A stretch of DNA of 48,959 nt from contig PLNW01000149.1 in the NCBI GenBank assembly GCA_003142855.1, positions 1 to 48,959 on the forward strand, given 5' to 3'. Below the pieces are notes generated by a model. That model saw only the letters and a list, made by a program, of their open reading frames with translations. It was not told the DNA's origin and ran no database searches. This document shows positions 34,700-42,323 of the stretch, piece by piece; positions within the stretch are counted from its first letter, which is position 1, and each line of letters opens with the position of its first letter. Source of the stretch: Myxococcales bacterium. Lineage in GTDB: Bacteria; Myxococcota_A; Polyangia; Fen-1088. The translations under genes and the position numbers were made by a program.

Positions 34700-35716
34700 T
34701 CATTGTGCGAAGAACCCGTAGCGGAGTCCGATTCCCGCGTGCAAGAAGCCCAGGGGTTCGCCCGGCAGGTTGAAGCCACTAGAAGTGAGGTGCTTCTGGT
34801 GCGCGAACGGCAAGATGTCGGCGCGAAGCCCCACGTCCGCCGCCAAACCCCAGCCCAAGGGCCAGGAGAATTGAATTCGCGGTTCCGCGACAAAGCCAAC
34901 TGTCGTGGCGTTGCCGCTATGTTGGTCCAGCACGGCATTGGTAGACAACCAAGCTGCTCCCAGCCCAATCCCCGGACCAAGGGTTCCGGCTCCCACGCGC
35001 AGGGGCAGATCAGCGGTCATGAGCGCATTGCCGCCCATGCGGGTCAACTTGCGCCGCGGTTCCGTGCAGGCTGCGTTCGAGCTGTCAACCACCGTGTAGA
35101 GAGCACCGACATTCCCGCTCACGGCCATGTCGCCGCTGAACTGAACGTCGACGCCAACACAAAACCGCCCGACGCGCACGCAAGCTCCCAGGGCTGCGCC
35201 CATCCACAAAGTGCCATCAGTGGCCAAGGAGGTGTCGGCAACCACAGTCACAGTGGGACGGGAACGGGCACCGGGATGAGCTGGAGCGGAAGCGATGCCA
35301 GGAGGGGTCGGCCCAGAAGTTGCTGTTGCAGGGGCTGGCGAAGGAGCCTTGGTCCCATTCGGCGCGCCTCCCGTCGTCGAGACTTCGTGCGGATCCAGCA
35401 AGGATCGCGCGAGATCGTCCCGCACCCACGATTCGACCACGGCTGCGGCGACTTCGGCATTGGCCACGATCCGTTCGACCGCGTGGCCATTCCGGTCGTA
35501 GATGAACAGCCGAATCCCCGCGGGATCGGGCTGCACGTGGACTTGCACGGACTCTGTCCCGGCTGACGACACCACCCGGATTCCGCGCTCTGCGAGAGCC
35601 TGCGCCACCGCGGAGCCAAGCTCAGCGTCGCCATCGAGTGCCACGGGTGCCACGCCATCCGCGGAAGCCGCGGATGCCAGAACGGCGAGAACCCGCAAGG
35701 CCGCCACGGCGCTCAT
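34700..35716 (-). CDS. Exported protein with probable C-terminal outer-membrane beta-barrel
   Basis: About 338 residues from ATG 35716; a GTG at 35764 is an alternative. A signal peptide ends near ASAADG. Residues 20-115 form a small alpha/beta domain (ELGSAVAQALAERGIRVVSS, VQVHVQPDPAGIRLFIYDRNG, ESWVRDDLARSLL), then a Pro/Ala/Thr linker. The last 170 residues alternate small and aromatic residues with many Gly (GTLWMGAALGACVRVGRFCVGVD, GLAADVGLRADILPF) and end LRYGFFAQ, typical of an 8-10-strand outer-membrane barrel. It lies directly upstream of the ECF/anti-sigma pair and may be part of the same stress module. Function unknown. Confidence 0.7.
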   Translation of the reverse strand: MSAVAALRVLAVLASAASADGVAPVALDGDAELGSAVAQALAERGIRVVSSAGTESVQVHVQPDPAGIRLFIYDRNGHAVERIVANAEVAAAVVESWVRDDLARSLLDPHEVSTTGGAPNGTKAPSPAPATATSGPTPPGIASAPAHPGARSRPTVTVVADTSLATDGTLWMGAALGACVRVGRFCVGVDVQFSGDMAVSGNVGALYTVVDSSNAACTEPRRKLTRMGGNALMTADLPLRVGAGTLGPGIGLGAAWLSTNAVLDQHSGNATTVGFVAEPRIQFSWPLGWGLAADVGLRADILPFAHQKHLTSSGFNLPGEPLGFLHAGIGLRYGFFAQ

Positions 35717-35851
35717 GGAGCTATTAAGCGTACCGCATGTGAATACCCAAAGAAAGGGCGCCACGATCCCGACTGCGCCCGCGCACTTGCTGATACCGCC
35801 GCGCCAACATCGGGTGGTCGTCGTTCTCCGGGGCTGCTAAACATTCAATCG

Positions 35852-36439
35852 ATGTCCAAATGGTTCCTCCCGATTCGCGCCCTGGGCCTGGCTGCCCTCC
35901 TCGTTGCGTGCACGTCCTCGCGTAGGCCGACGGCGGTCCAGGTACCGTCCCATACGCCGCTCCTGGGCCCGGCTGCAGCGCGCCTGACCATGGTGGAGTT
36001 TGGGGATTTTCAGTGCCCGGCCTGCGGCGCGGCTGAGCCCACGGTGAAACAGGTGCTGGCCACCTATCCCAATGACGTGGTCCTGGCCTTCGTGAATTTT
36101 CCGCTCAGCAAGCACGCCTACGCGCTTCCCGCAGCCGAGGCCTTTTTAGCCGCCGCCCGCCAGAACAGGGCGTGGGAGATGCACGACCAGATGTTTGCCA
36201 ATCAGTCAGCCTTGACCGACGCCGACCTCGACGGGTATGCGCAGGTCATCGGTCTGGACCTGGTGCAGTTCGATGCCGACCGATCCAGTCAGGAAATCGC
36301 CGACGAGGTGGCGCAGGACAAAGCCCTGGGCGTTTCTTTGGGCGTGGATGCCACGCCGACCTTCTTCATCGCTGGGTCGTGGATCGTGGGCGACCAGCCC
36401 TTCTCGGAGTTCCAGAAAGCCATCGAGACAGCGCCCTGA
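35852..36439 (+). CDS. DsbA/thioredoxin_4-type lipoprotein
   Basis: 195 residues from ATG 35852. The lipobox LLVAC is followed by TSSRR. The thioredoxin fold has the active-site motif CPAC (FGDFQCPACGAAEP) and a cis-Pro loop ATPTFFI. The helical insertion (HAYALPAAEAFLAAARQ, WEMHDQMFAN) is as in DsbA/BdbD-type proteins. It would oxidise or isomerise thiols outside the cytoplasm; the many Cys-rich lipoproteins in this window are obvious candidate clients, which is inference. It is divergent from the beta-barrel gene across 135 bases. Confidence 0.9.
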   Translation: MSKWFLPIRALGLAALLVACTSSRRPTAVQVPSHTPLLGPAAARLTMVEFGDFQCPACGAAEPTVKQVLATYPNDVVLAFVNFPLSKHAYALPAAEAFLAAARQNRAWEMHDQMFANQSALTDADLDGYAQVIGLDLVQFDADRSSQEIADEVAQDKALGVSLGVDATPTFFIAGSWIVGDQPFSEFQKAIETAP

Positions 36440-36443
36440 CCTT

Positions 36444-36560
36444 CTACTTCACCATCTCGTACAGTTCGCTGGCCGCGAGGAGCAAGGCGCCCACACCGTA
36501 GTCGTGAGTCTCGGTGGCTGCGGCAGCCGCCGGCTTGCTTCCAGTGGACTCAGCCGCCGA
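36444..36560 (-). pseudogene. GH88/GH105-like C-terminal remnant
   Basis: After the GH8 remnant stop the same minus frame continues, and codes THDYGVGALLLAASELYEMVK with TAG at 36446-36444. A terminal (D/H)xGVGAFLLAxSEM segment is characteristic of unsaturated glucuronyl/rhamnogalacturonyl hydrolases. Only about 22 codons are alike, so it is a scrap of a lost gene. Confidence 0.55.
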
Positions 36561-36876
36561 TCACGGTCCCTTGGGAAAACTGTGATTCGCCAAGAGGAGG
36601 CACAGCCCGCGCAGCGAGCCCTGGAAGTAGGGCGTGTCGTCCATGGTGGCGGACAGCCAGGCGTTGAGATATGTGTCGGCCTTGGCTTGACTGACGGCCA
36701 TGCCTGAGAGGGCAAACGGGCCCAGGAAAGCGCTGTTCTTGTCAAAGGGGACACTGGCCACGCCGCCCTTGCTGTCGACGTAGCGCGACACATTCTGAAG
36801 AAATGTCTGGGCCGCGGCTGTCCCGAACCAGGCGTAGTCCACAGCAACTCGCCAGGGAGTTCGAGTATAGCGGGCA
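36561..36876 (-). pseudogene. GH8 glycosidase, C-terminal remnant
   Basis: About 105 codons match the C-terminal third of GH8 endoglucanases/chitosanases: YTRTPWRVAVDYAWFG, then FLQNVSRYV, NSAFLGPFALSGMA, and YFQGSLRGLCLLLANHSFP. The upstream two thirds, with the catalytic acid, is missing, and an unrelated sequence precedes it. The stop is at 36563-36561. It is a truncated pseudogene. Confidence 0.75.
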
Positions 36877-36963
36877 CCCCCTGCTGCGCAACGCCGACCT
36901 GGCCGCCCGGTTCGTGCTGGCTTGGTGGATTTCGGGTGTCTTCGACCCAATTGGTGCGATTTA

Positions 36964-38973
36964 CTATCTCAAGTACTTCGCCAGTCCGATGTTCTGATCT
37001 TTGATGGCCTTGGCCAGCAGGCCCGCCAGCTTGTCAGCGCCGGCGAGGTTGGTGTGTGTGGCGCCAGCGTTCGCGTGGAACGCCAGGCACGCGGCCTCGG
37101 ATCCAAGCGTGTTGTACCAGGCCGTCGAGAGGGCTGTGAGATCAATGTAGGGGCAATTCTTTGAAGCAGCAGCGGCTTTGGCTGCCGCTGCGTGAAGGCT
37201 GGATTGGTCACCGACTGGGTAGCCCTGCACGCGTGCGGGAGGAGATACCAGGATCGGGTTTACGCCTGCGGTTTGTGCGTCGGCCGCCATCTTCTCAAGA
37301 TTCGCCTGGACGGTGGCATCCGAATCGGTCTTGTCATTGTGACCAAATTGGATCATCACCCAATCGCCCGCGCTCCATTTCGCCTTGATCATGCTCCAAT
37401 AGCTGCCAAATGATCCGGAAGCGGCTCCGCTGTTTGCGTAGTTGGCAAACCCAACTGGAGGTCCGAAATACTCAGGCATCATTTGACCCCAGCCACCGAA
37501 GGCATTCCCGGTCTGGTCGCACACCGTCGAGTCGCCGGCAATGTAGACCATGACCGGCTTTGTGCTCGCCCCAGCCAGGGCATATCCGATCCCTGTGACC
37601 TTGAGCCCAGCAGGGCCGGAGAAGAACATATCGAGGCCTGGGTATCCCACCGGACCGCCCGCGTGGTTGGGTTGCCCCTCCATGGGCCGCACATCCACGA
37701 CAAAGGCGTACTCTTGCGAGGCCGCTCCTTGAGACAAGAGACCGCGACTCGACTCCGCACTCACGAAGACTGGACCCACGCTGCCAAGCTGAACCGTCAC
37801 CACGTAGTCCCCAGCCAATGAAGTTGCATCCGCCGGTGCGGGCGGACTTTCGGATGTGTTGTAGGTGGTGCCGCCGAACAGGCACTGCAGACAGGTGGGC
37901 CCCGAGCCGCCGCCCGGACAGAAGCCGCCGGTCATGGCTACCGTCGTGCACTTGGCTGCATTGTCCGCGGTGGGCGCGGGATATCCCGCCGGGATCCCTG
38001 TGCTTGCTGGAGGGGCACCGCCTGCTCCGGCAGCGCCTGTAGTGCCGCCGCTGCTCGTGGTGCCGCCGCTGCTGGTGGTACCGCCGCTCCGTGCTGTCCC
38101 GGTCGTGCCACCCGAGCCACCTTTTCCGCCCGCCCCACCCGTCGCGACGCTGCCACCCACCGCAGAAGTTCCTCCCGTGCCTGACGTTCCACCGGTCCCT
38201 GGGTTGCACGTATCCATGCACCGAGCCCAGATGTCAGAGGGTACGATCAGATCGGTCGCGCAGCAGGCCCACGCACAGACCGTGTCTGTGCATTGGCCGT
38301 CGACAGGGATCGGTACGTTCTCGTCCGAGGAACAGGTCCACTTGTCCGCACCCAGGTCGGCTTCACATTGGGCCATGGCGGTGTATTGCACGTTGCACTT
38401 CGTGATAGCACTCACCGTCGCGTCGGCTTCCGCCACGCAGCTGGTTTGGCAGTCAGTCACAGGGCAATCGCCCGTGGTCTGCGACGCGCATATCGCGGTG
38501 CAGGCCTGTTGCAGGGTCGGGCCCGTGCCGGAACTGCTTGATGTCGTTCCGCCTGCGCCGACTCCGCCCGAGCCAGCAAGAGTTCCACCTGTCGCTGGTG
38601 CCGTCGTACCGCCGGATGCGACTCCACCGGTGCCCGATGACTTGCCGCCGCTGCCCGGTATGCCGCCGAGAGTTCCACCGGTCGCTGTTACCGTCGAACC
38701 GCCAGAAGCGACTCCAGCGGTGCCCAATGACGCGCCTCCACCACCCAACGTGCCGCCGAGAGCTCCGCCGGTCGCTGTTACCGTCGAGCCGCCGGAAGCG
38801 ATTCCACCGGTGCTCAATGGCGTGCCTCCACCGCCCGCGGTACCGCCAAGGGTTGTTGCACCGCCGCCGGAGCTCCCACCCACGCCACCGGAGTTGTTAT
38901 TGCTGCTCGAGCAGGCGAATGTGAACAGCATCGCTGCCGGTAAAATGCGGACGATAGAACCTGTGCTTCGCAT
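36964..38973 (-). CDS. GGT-linker lipoprotein with Cys-rich module and CE12-like SGNH esterase
   Basis: 669 residues, ATG 38973 with GAGGGG 8 bases upstream; lipobox LFTFAC, then SSSNNN. Two Gly/Thr stalks (about 20-150 and 255-320) flank a Cys-rich module of some 100 residues (ACTAICASQ, CPVTDCQTSC, CAWACCATD). A small beta-domain precedes the SGNH fold: AGDST with Ser482, GWGQMMPEYFG, NYANSGAASG, QFGHND, and THTNLAGADKL with His640. This matches CE12 rhamnogalacturonan acetylesterases. The Asp expected three residues before His640 is not present (sequence NAGATH). It is paralogous to the protein at 5623-7329. It sits in a stretch full of dead CAZyme fragments. Confidence 0.85.
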   Translation of the reverse strand: MRSTGSIVRILPAAMLFTFACSSSNNNSGGVGGSSGGGATTLGGTAGGGGTPLSTGGIASGGSTVTATGGALGGTLGGGGASLGTAGVASGGSTVTATGGTLGGIPGSGGKSSGTGGVASGGTTAPATGGTLAGSGGVGAGGTTSSSSGTGPTLQQACTAICASQTTGDCPVTDCQTSCVAEADATVSAITKCNVQYTAMAQCEADLGADKWTCSSDENVPIPVDGQCTDTVCAWACCATDLIVPSDIWARCMDTCNPGTGGTSGTGGTSAVGGSVATGGAGGKGGSGGTTGTARSGGTTSSGGTTSSGGTTGAAGAGGAPPASTGIPAGYPAPTADNAAKCTTVAMTGGFCPGGGSGPTCLQCLFGGTTYNTSESPPAPADATSLAGDYVVTVQLGSVGPVFVSAESSRGLLSQGAASQEYAFVVDVRPMEGQPNHAGGPVGYPGLDMFFSGPAGLKVTGIGYALAGASTKPVMVYIAGDSTVCDQTGNAFGGWGQMMPEYFGPPVGFANYANSGAASGSFGSYWSMIKAKWSAGDWVMIQFGHNDKTDSDATVQANLEKMAADAQTAGVNPILVSPPARVQGYPVGDQSSLHAAAAKAAAASKNCPYIDLTALSTAWYNTLGSEAACLAFHANAGATHTNLAGADKLAGLLAKAIKDQNIGLAKYLR

Positions 38974-39210
38974 GTGAACACCCCTCGCTAGATGAAGGGG
39001 TAGCTGCCCGGCAATTTGGGTTAACGCGCGGTCATCAAAATGCAGTTTTCGATTCAGCCACCAACCGCCAATACTCGCGTTTCGCTCGCTGCCGATTCTC
39101 GATGACGCCCTGCGCGTCCTAGAAAGCGAAGGAGCGCTCCCGCGAGTACTGCTGCCACGATCGCACAGGCTGGGGAATCCTCCTACCAGCCGCATTGGCT
39201 GGCTGCGTCT

Positions 39211-39381
39211 TCAGGCTCCCGGATGCTCGGAAGCGCCATCCAGTTCCGCGGCGACGATGTTGGCCTGGACGGCGTCATCGGTTGCAGTCGACGAGGCGCC
39301 GGAAGTCATGCACCCTTCGAAAAAGTTCGCTTGTGCACCGTCGGCGTTGTCGCCGCCCATCGAACTGACCAGCTTGCAGGT
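39211..39381 (-). pseudogene. GH54 alpha-L-arabinofuranosidase remnant
   Basis: About 50 codons between stops code SSMGGDNADGAQANFFEGCM, then TSG, DDAVQANIVAAEL. Fungal-type AbfB catalytic domains have GGDNSNGAQGTFYEGVMTSG and NSVQENIVAA at the end of the catalytic domain. Nothing else of the gene (catalytic domain start or arabinose-binding domain) is visible. It is a short pseudogene fragment. Confidence 0.7.
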
Positions 39382-39528
39382 TCATTCAGAATTCGGGCGT
39401 CGCGTCCTCTATGCAGGAAGCGTGTCTCTTATGCTTGACAGGCATCGGCGATTGCGCTAAACGACTCTCATGCTGGTTCGATCCGGCGCAAACTGCTGTT
39501 GTCGCAGAACGCGGGCTCCCAGCCAGCT

Positions 39529-39627
39529 GTGGACAAGCTGATCAAGCGCCCGGAATACACGGGCAAGACCATCGTCGTGCTGCTTCCCGACACAGCGGAA
39601 CGAGACCTTGGCACCTACGATTTGTAG
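39529..39627 (+). pseudogene. Cysteine synthase (CysK) C-terminal remnant
   Basis: The frame codes KRPEYTGKTIVVLLPDTAER and DLGTYDL, then TAG at 39625-39627. Cysteine synthases end with RPEN.GK.IVV.LPDTGERYLST. Only about 30 codons remain and there is no start, so it is a fragment. Confidence 0.65.
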
Positions 39628-39656
39628 ACGCAGAAGCAGTCGGAAAGACAGGAAGC

Positions 39657-40316
39657 TCAGCGAGAGTAGATAATTATGTCGTGACAGCGGATCTCTGAGC
39701 TGCCCGGGTTCTCATAGGAATGCGGCTGGTCCGCCACGAATGAGATCGAGTCTCCTGCGGCCAAGTCGTGGACAGCGCCGCCGACGTGCACCCGCAGCTG
39801 GCCATTGAGGGCAATGACCACCTCGCGCGTTCCCGCGGCGTGGGGATCCGACGAGTGACTGGCGCGAGCGGCCAGGCGCAACTCGTACGCCTCGACCCAA
39901 GGGCACGAGCCGGCGGGAGTCAGCGGCCGACTCTCCATGCGCCCGTCGGCGGAGCGCAGAACCTGCGACTCGCCTCGACGGAGAATCGCCGCGCTCTGGG
40001 TGTTGCCGCCCAGCAGTTCAGAGAACGGGATGCCCAGTCCGACTGCGATCTTCCACATCACACCCAGCGACGGGTTGCTCTTCTGAGTCTCGATCTGCGA
40101 CAGGGCCGCCCGGCTCACCCCCGATGCCACCGCAAGCTGATCGAGCGACATGTTGCGGGCCTTGCGCCTTTCGCGCAGGTTGACAGCCACGCGGCGGCCC
40201 ATCTCGGCCGCCCCAATGTCATCTCCGGGGGGTAACGGGGTCTGGCGAAGGGCCAAGGTGGTACGAGGACGCCCGCCGTCGTCCGGTGTGGATCGCTTGT
40301 CTTTCTTAGCAACCAT
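39657..40316 (-). CDS. XRE-family transcriptional regulator with C-terminal cupin domain
   Basis: About 219 residues from ATG 40316; no Shine-Dalgarno is evident. Residues about 40-100 are a helix-turn-helix (NLRERRKARNMSLDQLAVAS, GVSRAALSQIETQKSNPSLG), and residues about 140-215 a cupin (REVVIALNGQLRVHVGGAVH, AAGDSISFVADQPHSYEN). This architecture belongs to small-molecule or sugar/amino-acid responsive regulators (PuuR/SinR-like). The target may be nearby transport or CAZyme genes, but nothing in the sequence shows it. An AACCA/TGGTT inverted repeat overlaps its start codon and could be an autoregulatory site. Confidence 0.9.
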   Translation of the reverse strand: MVAKKDKRSTPDDGGRPRTTLALRQTPLPPGDDIGAAEMGRRVAVNLRERRKARNMSLDQLAVASGVSRAALSQIETQKSNPSLGVMWKIAVGLGIPFSELLGGNTQSAAILRRGESQVLRSADGRMESRPLTPAGSCPWVEAYELRLAARASHSSDPHAAGTREVVIALNGQLRVHVGGAVHDLAAGDSISFVADQPHSYENPGSSEIRCHDIIIYSR

Positions 40317-40323
40317 TTGGTTG
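40310..40323. promoter_or_regulatory. AACCA-TT-TGGTT inverted repeat over the XRE-cupin start
   Basis: The sequence AACCATTTGGTT around 40311-40322 is an inverted repeat with a 2-base centre spanning the ATG of the regulator. Position and symmetry fit an operator for autoregulation. It is short, so chance is possible. Confidence 0.3.
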
Positions 40324-40376
40324 GAATAATAGCAGAAGACTGCGCCCGGGGACAACTGCGCACGTGACGCCGTGGC

Positions 40377-40414
40377 GCGCCCCGCGCCTTCGCTCCGCTT
40401 GTCGCGGGATTACG
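40377..40414 (-). repeat. 38-bp intergenic repeat, copy 1 (after GH26)
   Basis: In the minus direction it reads CGTAATCCCGCGACAAGCGG and continues AGCGAAGGCGCGGGGCGC. It lies about 20 bases past the GH26 stop. Outer segments CCCGCG and CGCGGG can pair as a stem. It matches the copy at 47351-47388 at 37 of 38 positions. Confidence 0.85.
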
Positions 40415-40434
40415 GGACCGAGCTGGCTCTGATT

Positions 40435-42069
40435 CTACTTCAGACTCGGTATTAGATCGCGCGTGATGGTGTGGCTGTCCGAGTAGACGGCCTTGATGTT
40501 GGCCACGGTGTTGTCCGATGTCTCGTAGCCCGCCCAGATATTGAAGAGTATCCAGGGTGCCGCCGTGGGGAACATAGCGCTGGGGGTTGGAATCAGCCCA
40601 GTCTCATGCAAAGCGATCGGCATGGTGCTGCCTATCACATTCTTACAACTGCTATAGAGCGAGGTGAACGGTTGATTGCTTGCATAGGTATCCCCTCCCG
40701 AAACGTCGACCATGGTCGGACCTGGCCAATAGGCGGCAGTCGGAGCGCCACTGTAGGGCATGAGCCAGATGAGGTTGTTGTTGCCCTTGGTAGTAGTGAG
40801 GTAGTTGAACGTGTACTTCCACAATGCGATGAACTCGGCTCCTGTTCCCTTGCTCCACCAGAACCATCCGTTGGATTGCGTCTCGTGGAAGATCGCCAAA
40901 ATCGCTGGCATGTTGACGGCCGCCATGGCTTTGAATTGAACCGTCATGTAGTCGAGCCTGGCATTGAAGGCCGTGTTCTCCGCTGTTCCGGCTGTTACCA
41001 CTTTGGTCAAGAAGCCGGAGGCAGGAGTGCCCTCGGAACAGTTGGGCCCTGAGTTGTAGCAATCGTCCATGCAGGTTGTACCGGACACTGGCATGCCCTG
41101 GTGGTAGCGATACATGACCAGCCCGCCCGCGTTCCAGTGGGCAATGGCATGGGTCGTGGAAATGTTGACGCCCGTGCAGCCAGCACTGCTGTGGTACGCA
41201 AAGTCGGTACCAAGAATCGCCGGGGTCTTTATGCCCTGGGTGGCGTACCAACTCACGTCCGTGGGATTGTCGTTCCAGTTGGCTTCCTGTTGCCCTGACA
41301 AGACGTGGTTGCCGTATTGTTGGTACAGGTAGCAAAGCACGTTCTTGGTCTGCTGTGAGGCATTGGGCGTGACCGGCGAGACACTGCATGGGCTACCTCC
41401 GTTCGAGGTGGTGCCGCCGGCCGAGGTGGTGCCGCCGGCCGAGGTGGTGCCGCCGGCCGAGGTGGTGCCGCCGGCCGAGGTGGTGCCGCCACTGGTCTTT
41501 GCACCGCCCGTCGAGGTAGCACCGCCGCTGGTCTTTGCGCCACCGTTCGAGGTGGTGCCGCCGCTGGTCTTTGCACCGCCGGTCTCGGTGGTGCCGCCGG
41601 CCGAGGTGGTGCCGCCGGCCGAAGTGGTGCCGCCGGCCGAGGTGGTGCCGCCGGCCGAGGTGGTGCCGCCGCTGGTCTTTGCACCACCGGTCGAAGTTGC
41701 GCCGCCGTTCGAGGTTGTGCCGCCCGGTGCGCTGTTGCCGCCGATCACGGTGTTGCCCCCTGGAGCGATGCTTCCGGCAGCCGAAGTGGTGCCACCTAGT
41801 GCGCTCTCGCCGCCGGTCGAGATGCTGCCAGCCATCACGGTGTTGCCCGCAGCACCGCCGCCCTGGCCGGCGCCGCCGAGGGTCTGGCTTCCGCCGCTTT
41901 CGCTCATTGTCCCTGCTGCGCTGACAACACCGCCGGTTCCGCTTGTCTCACCGCCAGTCGTTTTCACCCCACCAGTTCCCTGCGGGGTTGTGTTCGGGGT
42001 TCCGCTATCTGAACAGCCGAGAGAGGCAGCCAGAGAAGCTGTGAAGGCCAAACAGAAGATCCTCTTCAT
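40435..42069 (-). CDS. GGT-linker lipoprotein with GH26 mannanase domain
   Basis: 544 residues, ATG 42069 with AAGGAG 7 bases upstream. The signal ends in a Cys (LAASLGCS, an imperfect lipobox). Residues about 25-225 are a GGT stalk that includes near-exact TTSAGG hexapeptides. Residues about 235-544 are a GH26 (beta/alpha)8 barrel: VLSGQQEANW near the N-terminus, acid/base Glu396 in FHETQSNGWFWW, and nucleophile Glu489 in IALHETG. GH26 enzymes cut beta-1,4-mannan (some cut beta-1,3-xylan). The 38-base repeat follows its stop. Upstream 254 bases to the next gene hold its promoter, which is not identified. Confidence 0.91.
   Translation of the reverse strand: MKRIFCLAFTASLAASLGCSDSGTPNTTPQGTGGVKTTGGETSGTGGVVSAAGTMSESGGSQTLGGAGQGGGAAGNTVMAGSISTGGESALGGTTSAAGSIAPGGNTVIGGNSAPGGTTSNGGATSTGGAKTSGGTTSAGGTTSAGGTTSAGGTTSAGGTTETGGAKTSGGTTSNGGAKTSGGATSTGGAKTSGGTTSAGGTTSAGGTTSAGGTTSAGGTTSNGGSPCSVSPVTPNASQQTKNVLCYLYQQYGNHVLSGQQEANWNDNPTDVSWYATQGIKTPAILGTDFAYHSSAGCTGVNISTTHAIAHWNAGGLVMYRYHQGMPVSGTTCMDDCYNSGPNCSEGTPASGFLTKVVTAGTAENTAFNARLDYMTVQFKAMAAVNMPAILAIFHETQSNGWFWWSKGTGAEFIALWKYTFNYLTTTKGNNNLIWLMPYSGAPTAAYWPGPTMVDVSGGDTYASNQPFTSLYSSCKNVIGSTMPIALHETGLIPTPSAMFPTAAPWILFNIWAGYETSDNTVANIKAVYSDSHTITRDLIPSLK
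41405..41670 (-). repeat. Two blocks of 18-bp repeats coding (TTSAGG)n
   Basis: Four to five near-identical 18-base units at 41405-41490 recur at 41585-41670, about 180 bases apart, separated by diverged units coding TKTSGG and TSNGG variants. One A/G difference marks the second block. The arrangement suggests a segmental duplication of an already repetitive stalk. Confidence 0.85.
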
Positions 42070-42323
42070 GCGATGTCTCCTTAGTCTGACGAGCGGTTTG
42101 CCTCAGGCTGAACCCAGCCTGCCTATCCCAAGGGCGCAAGCCTCCCGGAACCTTCCATCGATTTTCTGGACGCATCTAACCAATGGAAATCATTCGGTGT
42201 GCGTGTCCGAGCGACGCGCCATGTCCTCTTGGCGGGACCAACCCAGGCGATTCGCAATTCTCACCAACGCCCCTCGTTTCGGCGGCGAAAATGAATGAGC
42301 CGCGCGATGAGAGAAAGGCACTG
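42070..42323. other. Intergenic region upstream of GH26
   Basis: 254 bases between the GH26 start and the AmpG-like stop. It has no supported gene. It presumably carries the GH26 promoter; I see no clear -35/-10 pair. Confidence 0.5.

Noticed and set aside
36964..40316. SusC/SusD-type polysaccharide utilisation genes sought near the CAZymes
   Set aside because: No TonB-dependent receptor plug/barrel motif or SusD-like protein was seen in the window; only the porin at 28379-29971 could serve uptake.
41400..41690. Regular 18-bp repeats considered as CRISPR
   Set aside because: There are no spacers, the units are contiguous, keep the reading frame and code a TTSAGG stalk.
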